A DNA stretch of 64,000 nt from positions 561,167-625,166 of the forward strand of contig SJOL01007024.1 of the NCBI GenBank assembly GCA_004794785.1, in the 5' to 3' direction. Numbering within the stretch: position 1 is the first letter of the stretch; each line of letters starts with the position of its first letter. The DNA comes from Opisthorchis felineus. Its lineage: Eukaryota > Platyhelminthes > Trematoda > Opisthorchiida > Opisthorchiidae. This document shows positions 57,320 through 64,000 of the stretch, in pieces. Made by a program: the position numbers and the translations under genes. Below the pieces are notes generated by a model. That model saw nothing but the letters and a program-made list of their open reading frames with translations, did not search any database and was not told the DNA's origin.

Positions 57320-58499
57320 TCAGCAACACGGGTGAGATTTTATTCAGCCACTGGGATCATAATGCTCGTAAGTGATCATAGTATTGGCTGGAAAACCACC
57401 GTTAACCTAACTCTCCATGGCGTACCTCTCGATGTGTTGTATTCCAGATAAGCCATGTTACCATTCATCTCTTTGTGCAGAAAGTTCATTTGGAAAATTC
57501 ACCAGGTAGTATGAAAACCACTTCCCGGGGGTAACCAGTAAAGTTTTCGACATACTGGCTCACCAGAGCCGAGGAGTTATTTGTTGCGGTACCAAACATT
57601 GTCCGTATTTTTCAGATTCCGGAAAAATGATGCTCCCTGTTGGGAGGTAGTAGAACCAGAGTTGTCAGAAATTTTCGGTGTCTTTTTGAGAATTGACATC
57701 TTGTTTAGCTAGGAAAGTAGCAGCACCAGAACGTATGTTTCTATAATAAAACATCACTGTACTTTCAAAAGAGTACATTTTATATAAGTTCCTCAAAACA
57801 CAACAAATACACAGATTGGATTTACTTGGCGAAGGCTGATAATGCCTATTTAGAGACCTCGGTTTTAGCCCTTTGTTGGTTAATCCAGACAGCCGATGGA
57901 TAGTCAAAATGCTTTATCGCAGTTGTCATCCATCTTGGCAGAAACCCTGGTAAATATCCAGCCAGTCCTGGATTGGGTCGAAACACCTCAGAAAAGATAT
58001 GATGGACTCCCGAAGATCTTAAACACTCGGGAATTTCTGTCAGTGGTTGCTTGCATCCGTTTCCAGATCTGGCTGTCACATCGAGCAACGCCGATGCTCC
58101 CCTCCAGCGGGCAGTGGGTATTGTCACATGAAATCTGCACCGAGCCGCGTGTGAAACCATCTGAACGAAATGTAGGCGGTGTAAGATTGGAGGATCGACA
58201 GCACTGGAGGGGGGGGGGTGGGCATATAAGGCCAACAGCATGTGCAAACAATGTAACTTCATTAGATTCATCAGGCAGATGTTGAGGAACCGGACATGTG
58301 ACCCTTTTAGTAAAAGTTTCAGCCTGCTTTCCACGATGTTCTTCCGCTCTTGCCGACCAGTATAAACGACTGGTGAGTTCCAATGAGTACTGGAAAGATC
58401 TCATGCAAGCTTAGCCACAAAAAATACCTACTTTCTTTTGCACAGTTGTCGGAGCGACTTTTGAAACGAAGAGAATTAATTTTGTATAGAAGTAATCGA

Positions 58500-58640
58500 C
58501 TACCCATAAGGTTGCTGAGAACTCTTCCACAGCCCACGACCAGTTTCACCCTTCATAATCGACAGGTTCAGCTGGGTTCCAGGTGAGTCTCCCGTCAAAA
58601 CCCAATTGATATACAAGTGAGTATATTTATCCAGGATCGA
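58500..58640. mobile_element. Deleted retrozyme copy
   Basis: The minus-oriented 3' part (CCCACGACCAGTTTCACCCT on +) breaks within the ribozyme and is joined to a + oriented body (GGTTCAGCTGGGTTCCAGGT). The CTGATGA half is gone. Confidence 0.68.
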
Positions 58641-59204
58641 TTTTTTTTACCGCTTTCGAAGTTGTTGCCTACCCGTAAGGAGACAAAATGGATAGGAATT
58701 AATTTACGGGTCAATATTGTCGTTATTTTGAACCACAAATATTTCTTCTCATTCAAAGTCACTTTAATCTTCTAGTTATCAGAACAGTCTTCATATCTAT
58801 CCCTATGTTTTAACCTAATGAAATGTCTGGACGCTTCATTCGGTTTGTTTTCTCAACTACAGTATACTTTACTCGAAAACAGTTAGACCATCCACAAGCC
58901 GAATGCTGGCAAAACGACCAGTAATCTCTCCTGGCTTGAGGATTTTTAATCTGTCTTCGATAGCATAAGATACCCTACCTTTTGTGCTCCGGATCTAACT
59001 ACATTCCTCCTTTCTCAGTGGCTCTACTTTGTTGCGCAATTCTGTTCCCTTAAGCTGGTTTTTAAGTGCATCGGTATGTTCACTGTGTTTGTTTCTGCTC
59101 TCTCTACTGGCCAGAACTTCGAAGTATGTGATTACTATGCACCTCACATCTTATCTGCCTAGAGGAACCTATTCACTTCTGACCTGCTGAAAGCTCTTCA
59201 TATC

Positions 59205-59555
59205 TGGGATACAATACACTACAATACAATACAATACGATACAGTACAGTACAATACAATACAATACAATTACGATTAAATGCAATACAGTACAGTGCAG
59301 TACAACACAACACAATACAATACAAAAAATACAATACAGTACAGTACAATGCAATACAATACAAACAATTACAATACAATGCAATACATTATAGTACAGT
59401 ACAGTACAATACAATACAAGCAATACAATACGATACGATGCAATGCAATGCAATACAATACAATACAATACAATACAATACAATACAATACAATACAATG
59501 CAATTACAATACAATACAAACAGTACAGTACAGTACAATACACTCAATTAATCTT
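59205..59555. repeat. TACAA pentanucleotide microsatellite
   Basis: About 350 bp of TACAA units with CAGTA, GCAAT and CGATA variants. The 124-codon minus frame of Tyr/Cys/Ile/Val through it is an artefact. Confidence 0.97.
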
Positions 59556-60034
59556 ATTAAGAGCTGAACGACTGTTTTTGATAGCCTGGGTGGCAGAGTT
59601 ATGGCACTCGTAAGTGACAAGCTTGTAACCTTGACCTTGACCCTTCAAATGATATTTTGCACAACTTCATTTGTTATGTATAGGTTCGAGACCGGGTTTT
59701 AGTTGGTAGTTGGCAGGCGCCGACAGGGTTGCTTGCGTAGAATATGTGAACACCTTACGTGATAACTCGGTCGTGGCCCATCAACTCCCGGATCACAGTA
59801 TCCCTTGGACTGAACTATAAGTGAATCTACAATTGGTAGAATGATTTCATTGAGTGACGTTCCTGACCAATTGTCCTGCAGTTTGCACTTCCATTAGGGT
59901 ATTTTCCTGTAGAAACAACATCAAAATCATACAACTGGGGACCTAAATGTTCTAAATCATGATCGACATGCCTACCGCATTCAGGAGCAATGCTTATTGT
60001 GGTCGTTTTACCCAGACATGAATTGTCGGTTTAC

Positions 60035-60190
60035 TGGTGAAACACACTCATCTGCAAATTAACTTGCTTTTTACAAGTGACTCAGCTGAGTGCCGGCTGA
60101 ATCACCCGTTTATGATGGTCCGCTTCAACTGAATGTGCTACATAGGTTTCAGCTGGTAGAGTGTTCGAGATATCACAATAGAGTAGTGCT
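60035..60190 (-). mobile_element. Retrozyme body fragment
   Basis: ACACACTCATCTGCAAATTA, GAATCACCCGTTTATGATGG and CAACTGAATGTGCTAC blocks, diverged, no ribozyme. Confidence 0.65.
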
Positions 60191-60384
60191 CCGCCAAGAA
60201 AATCGTTGGTTTACTTCCTCTTAGTTTTCGAAGACCTGCACGCAAACGGCCTATTGTTGCGACATTTGAGAATAACCAGTGTAGCTTTGGAAAAGTCGGT
60301 GAACAATTCTGGACAAAGGACTTGACTTTTTTCATTCTTCAAATACTCTGAAAGAGAAAACTTGTAGATTCACACACATCATTC

Positions 60385-60560
60385 TCGATTGAACAGTCGT
60401 CCTTCTGTCCTGGTGCAATCATTCTGGTGAGTCCACAACGAAGGAGGGAAGTACTGGATTCTAGTTGAGCTCTTATTGGAGATCATCAGCAGTGTATATC
60501 CTTGATGGTGCCGGGGTTTGAACTCCGCACATCTGACATGCGTGAGTTCCACACATTCCG
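60385..60560 (-). mobile_element. Family B repeat fragment, inverted next to copy 2
   Basis: Reverse of the second half of family B: CAATCATTCTGGTGAGTCCA, CGGGGTTTGAACTCCG and ACATCTGACATGCG on +. It faces the next copy as an inverted pair. Confidence 0.7.
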
Positions 60561-60574
60561 CAGCCGCCTACGGC

Positions 60575-60970
60575 TAATCCGAAATTGTCCAGCAGGTTTC
60601 AGTCGTCCGTTGCGCTCCCTGACTAGAAGGCCCTGACATGCCTGTCAAGCATTCGACACAAACTGAATAGTCACTGGGTTGTTGTTGCAGACGTCTGGTA
60701 AACCAATCAAATCGCTCAAGAGTGAAGACTTTTGCCCGTTCAGACGTGATGATACAGATGCGTCCAGCGTGCGCTGGTGGAGCATTGGTAACAGGCTTGC
60801 CTCGCATGTCAGATGTGCGGAGTTCAGGCCCCGACACCAACAAGCATATGCACTGCTGATGAGCTCTAATAAGAGCAAACCTGGAGTCAAGTGCTTCCCC
60901 TCTTTGGTATGGACCCACCAGAATGATTGCTTCAGAACAGGAGAACGACGGTTCAAACGTGAGTGATTTC
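60575..60970 (+). mobile_element. Family B repeat, copy 2
   Basis: Follows 49.61-50.03 kb over its length: CGCTCAAGAGTGAAGACTTT, GCTGGTGGAGCATTGGTAAC, GGAGTTCAGGCCCC (decayed B box), CAAGTGCTTCCCCTCTTTGG, GGACCCACCAGAATGATTGC. Confidence 0.75.
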
Positions 60971-61054
60971 AGCGTGAATTTTACAAATCCCGCAGCCACC
61001 CACAACTTGCAATTACTCACTCTACCAAATAGAAGGTGCGTAATATCTCAGTGC

Positions 61055-61165
61055 TTGTAAAAACGAAAGTTTGGTTACGTTGGGATAAAAAACGATAGGC
61101 GACGGATCTCAGGATTCCACACCCAGAGAGTAGTTCGAAGACGATAATGGACAACCGTCAAGAAG
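61055..61165 (-). repeat. Dispersed repeat, partner of 48,795-48,905
   Basis: GTTGGGATAAAAAACGATAG, GCGACGGATCTCAG and AGTTCGAAGACGATAATGGA on + mirror the 48.8-kb block. Confidence 0.75.
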
Positions 61166-61224
61166 GTTATTGACTGTGATCTCGGTAATGCCGCAGCTCA
61201 GTTCTTGGTCTGAAACTTCGAAGC

Positions 61225-61570
61225 CAGCTTCTAATCAAAAGAACCACTAAAGGTGCACAACGTGTATTAAACACCCAAAACCAGGTCAAAAACACAAGTA
61301 CAGCCCGTCGTATTTAAAGTGTATGCGGTGGCAACATTCTGGAAATTCTGACGCTTTCTGGATGCGGCATTGACAACCGGTATTCGGCATGTACTGGATC
61401 GTGATTGGCTGTTGGGTCCACATTTACGGCCAATCAGAGCTCGCCTTGATGCTTGACCGGTAAGCGGCCCGATCTTCTGGCCAATCGCGTGTGGTCTACC
61501 CTTATTGGCCATAGCAGGGCCTAGCGGCAAGCAGTAACACGGTTTCGGTTCGGGATTTCGCTTAACATAA
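61225..61570 (-). repeat. CCAAT/TATA promoter-like repeat, copy 3
   Basis: Same orientation as 26.66 kb. Read on minus, several CCAAT or ATTGG elements precede CATACACTTTAAATACGACG. Ends are approximate; no terminal inverted repeat or duplication was identified. Confidence 0.68.
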
Positions 61571-61904
61571 ACAAATTATTTTGGGAAGGCAACCACTCAA
61601 CTAAATACCAGCGAAATCCTTGGTTGATAATCGGTAGAATGTTCCGTTAGTTCCAAGTTGCCGTCTGTGTATGTGGCAAAAGTATCCAATACGTTCCACT
61701 TTGGAATGAGTAGGAAGTGACCACTGGTTGGAATCCGCAGAGGTCCTCCTACCGGCTTACGAATCAGTAGCGCGTTAACTTGTACGTTGCACACACTTCA
61801 AATACTCCCAATAAGGCAATGAATACGGACGACTCAGGTGAGTCTCAAGTTCCAGCAGTTCTAACAAATACATTAACTCTGAAGGGAAGTAGTGATCAGG
61901 TTGA

Positions 61905-61975
61905 TAATATATTGTTATCTGATGGGCCTCACACAGGGCGAAGCCGGTAGTGAGGCGTCCGCAGTAAAAGAAACG
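61905..61975 (+). mobile_element. Hammerhead-like retrozyme relic
   Basis: CTGATGGGCCTCACACAGGG, then GCGAAGCCGGTAGTGAGGCG. The core has G for A in CTGATGA and GAAG for GAAA. Confidence 0.5.
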
Positions 61976-62039
61976 ACATGTTAGCTCAGACAAATGCGAT
62001 GTTCATGAAACTGCACATCATCGATCTTTCACCAAGCTA

Positions 62040-63010
62040 TCTGGTTGAGTACTACTATGAATTGCGTGAAAATCAAATATGTTTTAGAAGTATCAGAAAA
62101 TTCATCTAGGAATCTGTTCAAAATGATATGTTCCATTTAGATAAACCTTTTCAGTGAGGAGCGTCTGTGGGACCTATTCACTCTTCTGGAGGGGAAGTCC
62201 ATACTCGGGAAGATCGTCAGGTTCCTAGTTGCATGACACTCAAGCTGCTTACTTGTTTGACAGAATACTGATGTCCAAACTATACGTCAGACGATTCTGT
62301 TAGAGCTAAGTTTGGTTCCGTCCTGGAAAAGAGTGCATGGACCACAACGTAACCCTCCGAAGAATACGAGAAAAGCGCCACTGCCTTCGAATACCAACAG
62401 CCTTGAACGTAAAGTTTTCATTTAACTCCTCGCATCGCCGGGAATTACGGCATTATGGGCCGACGCAAAACGTGTCTCCACTGGAATTCGATTTCTGTCG
62501 CCGATCTGCGACAGAATTTCGTTAGAATGCACCACGTCTAGAATTTGCCCCCCCCTCAACCCTACATTTTGCACTCCCCTGTATCACGATTCACTCATAT
62601 TTGTAACTTTGTTTGCCAGGTGAGATTTTATCGAGAACAATTATTCAGAAAACACATGTTTTGAAATTCTCTTATCATGATGATGGTGGGAACAGTCCTG
62701 CCAGGCCAAGACAAGTGTGATATCAGATTACAGACCCGTTGTGTGAAATAATGACGCGCGTGCAAGACATATGCTATTGCTAGCTCCCGTCCGATCTCAT
62801 CCGCTATGCGCTGGCAACACACGAATGAGTACGTGAAGCTGTCAGTTGACAGTTCAGTACAGAATGATAGATACTAGCCACAGTCATCGGTTAAAGTGCA
62901 TCACAGGTGGCTTAGAGTTTAGCATTAGATCCAAGGAGAATGAGATGAGGTCTATGAATCTAAACATGAAAAAATGTGGTATCGGAAAACGGCAATGCAT
63001 TGTTTGTCGT
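62040..63010. other. No feature recognised
   Basis: No supported exon or repeat apart from a C run near 62,550. Confidence 0.35.
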
Positions 63011-63019
63011 TTTATTGAA

Positions 63020-63230
63020 AAGAGATTTCATCCTGTTAGTGAAGCCAATCTATGCAGAAAAGCCGAGAAGCGAAGCATTGTACAGCTGTTTCATCCTTGT
63101 TGGGATCATCAGCAGTGCGCATCTCACCAAATTCCAGGGTGTTTCGAGCCAGAAACCTTCAGGCCAGTGGCTGAACATTTGACTGTTTGGCCGCGAATGG
63201 CTGATCAGCGGTGTGATTGGCTGTCATTTA
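63020..63230 (-). mobile_element. SINE family C, copy 10
   Basis: Minus-oriented: GCCATTCGCGGCCAAACAGT head, GAGATGCGCACTGCTGATGA, GATTGGCTTCACTAACAGGA. Well preserved. Confidence 0.8.
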
Positions 63231-63354
63231 AATTTAGGGGTACCTACAATACCCGTATTCACCGTAGCCATGGCCGACTAACCGCAAGTTTTCATGCTAC
63301 CTAGACGGTCTCGTTCTTGGTCATTGGGCTGGTCATCATCTAAAACTGTCTAAA

Positions 63355-63675
63355 AACAGGTTTTGGCGAAATATGCTCACTTGCAAACGAATTTGGTTTT
63401 GCGAAAGACTCACCTGGAACCCAGCTGAATCTCGCGTTTATGATTTTTAAAGCTTAGAAACATCATAAACAAGAGATTCAGCTGGGTTCCAAGTGAGTCT
63501 CTCGCGAAACCAAATTTGTTTGCAAATGAGTGTATTTCGCTAATTTCGTGCAATTTGGGTTCAAGTAGAACATAAGGTTGACGGAAACTCGGGGACTGCG
63601 CCTACCTGAAGGGCGAAACCGGTCGTGGGCTGTCGAAGAATTTTCAGCAACCTTATGTGTAGTGTATTACATATA
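63355..63675. mobile_element. Palindromic retrozyme copy with internally deleted hammerhead
   Basis: A minus-oriented body faces a + oriented body around TTTTTAAAGCTTAGAAACAT, forming a hairpin of about 75-bp arms. The + unit continues to the ribozyme, but CTGATGAGCCCCAAGAAGGGC is shortened to CTGAAGGGC (63,606-63,614). This removes the second half of CTGATGA and one strand of stem II; GAAACCGGTCGTGGGC remains. Confidence 0.82.
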
Positions 63676-63983
63676 TAGAAGGTTTTGGCATTCCGTTAGG
63701 GAACGTGCACCGACGTGTCGCTGGTAGTGACACTATTCAGCCGACACACTTGACCCCTCGAATACAAGTGAATTCCTCAGCCCAGTTTGAGTTGGCAGGT
63801 GATGAAACCGGGTTCTTGTGTTGAAAAGACCCACAGCAGCAGGCTATGGGTTTCAAATAGATCTTAGATGTTATCTATCACATTTCCAGATGATGTTGTA
63901 TGAAGACGAAGATGTCAGTAAAATGTTTTTTTCTTTGCCTGGACTAGTCCAAGCCTTTCATTGTGTTTTTGTTTGATTTTCAG

Positions 63984-64000
63984 CCCAACCTTCCCCATTC
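63984..64000 (+). CDS. Possible exon start cut by the window edge
   Basis: Preceded by a very good acceptor, TGTTTTTGTTTGATTTTCAG at 63,964-63,983. Only 17 bases (CCCAACCTTCCCCATTC) remain, so frame and product cannot be judged. Confidence 0.35.

Noticed and set aside
57846..58404. Overlapping frames of 129-162 codons on both strands
   Set aside because: Three frames on two strands are open over the same bases, no splice pattern supports any of them, and a G-rich run crosses them.
59169..59567. Long open frames (124 and 95 codons) of Tyr/Cys/Ile/Val or Gln/Tyr/Asn repeats
   Set aside because: They are translations of the TACAA microsatellite; any frame through such a repeat stays open.

Overview
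The window is eukaryotic nuclear DNA, most likely from a parasitic flatworm (trematode, probably an opisthorchiid-type liver fluke). Signs of this are a gene split into exons by GT-AG introns with two very small 5' introns (43 and 42 bp) followed by kilobase introns, abundant tRNA-derived SINEs, an RTE/CR1-like LINE tail, and a hammerhead-ribozyme repeat of the kind known from flatworms. The genus is an inference; nothing here fixes the species.

One protein gene is clear. It lies on the + strand between about 3.5 and 19.6 kb and encodes the fluke homologue of NOC2L/Noc2, a nucleolar ribosome-biogenesis factor. Eight exons were placed from splice signals, reading phase and remembered similarity to the human protein. 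The amino-terminal exons are not visible and probably lie before the window.

From 19.7 kb to the end no gene is recognised with confidence. Weak + strand exon candidates lie at 31.1, 32.4, 40.2, 43.9 and 51.1 kb, and a good splice acceptor sits at the right edge. The 31.1, 32.4 and 40.2 kb candidates join in phase. A second phase-compatible set lies on the minus strand at 41.4, 38.7 and 37.0 kb. No protein family was recognised for either set.

The rest is repeat-rich. Family A is a tRNA-derived SINE of about 180 bp with about 12 copies, four with visible target-site duplications. Family B is a unit of about 400 bp with an internal tRNA-like promoter. Family C is a tRNA-like SINE with about 10 copies. 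A large inverted repeat occupies 0.08-1.83 kb. A CCAAT/TATA-bearing promoter-like repeat is present three times. A palindrome with divergent TATA boxes lies at 10.4-10.9 kb. A TACAA microsatellite lies at 59.2-59.55 kb.

The most interesting system is a repeat with a unit of about 290 bp. It is sometimes in tandem and sometimes head-to-head, and it carries a type I hammerhead ribozyme. Two copies keep an intact catalytic core (11,791-11,863 on +; 28,229-28,301 on minus). The first lies in the sense orientation inside a NOC2L intron. Architecture and unit size match the small metazoan retrozymes and the ribozyme-bearing terminal repeats of Penelope-like elements.
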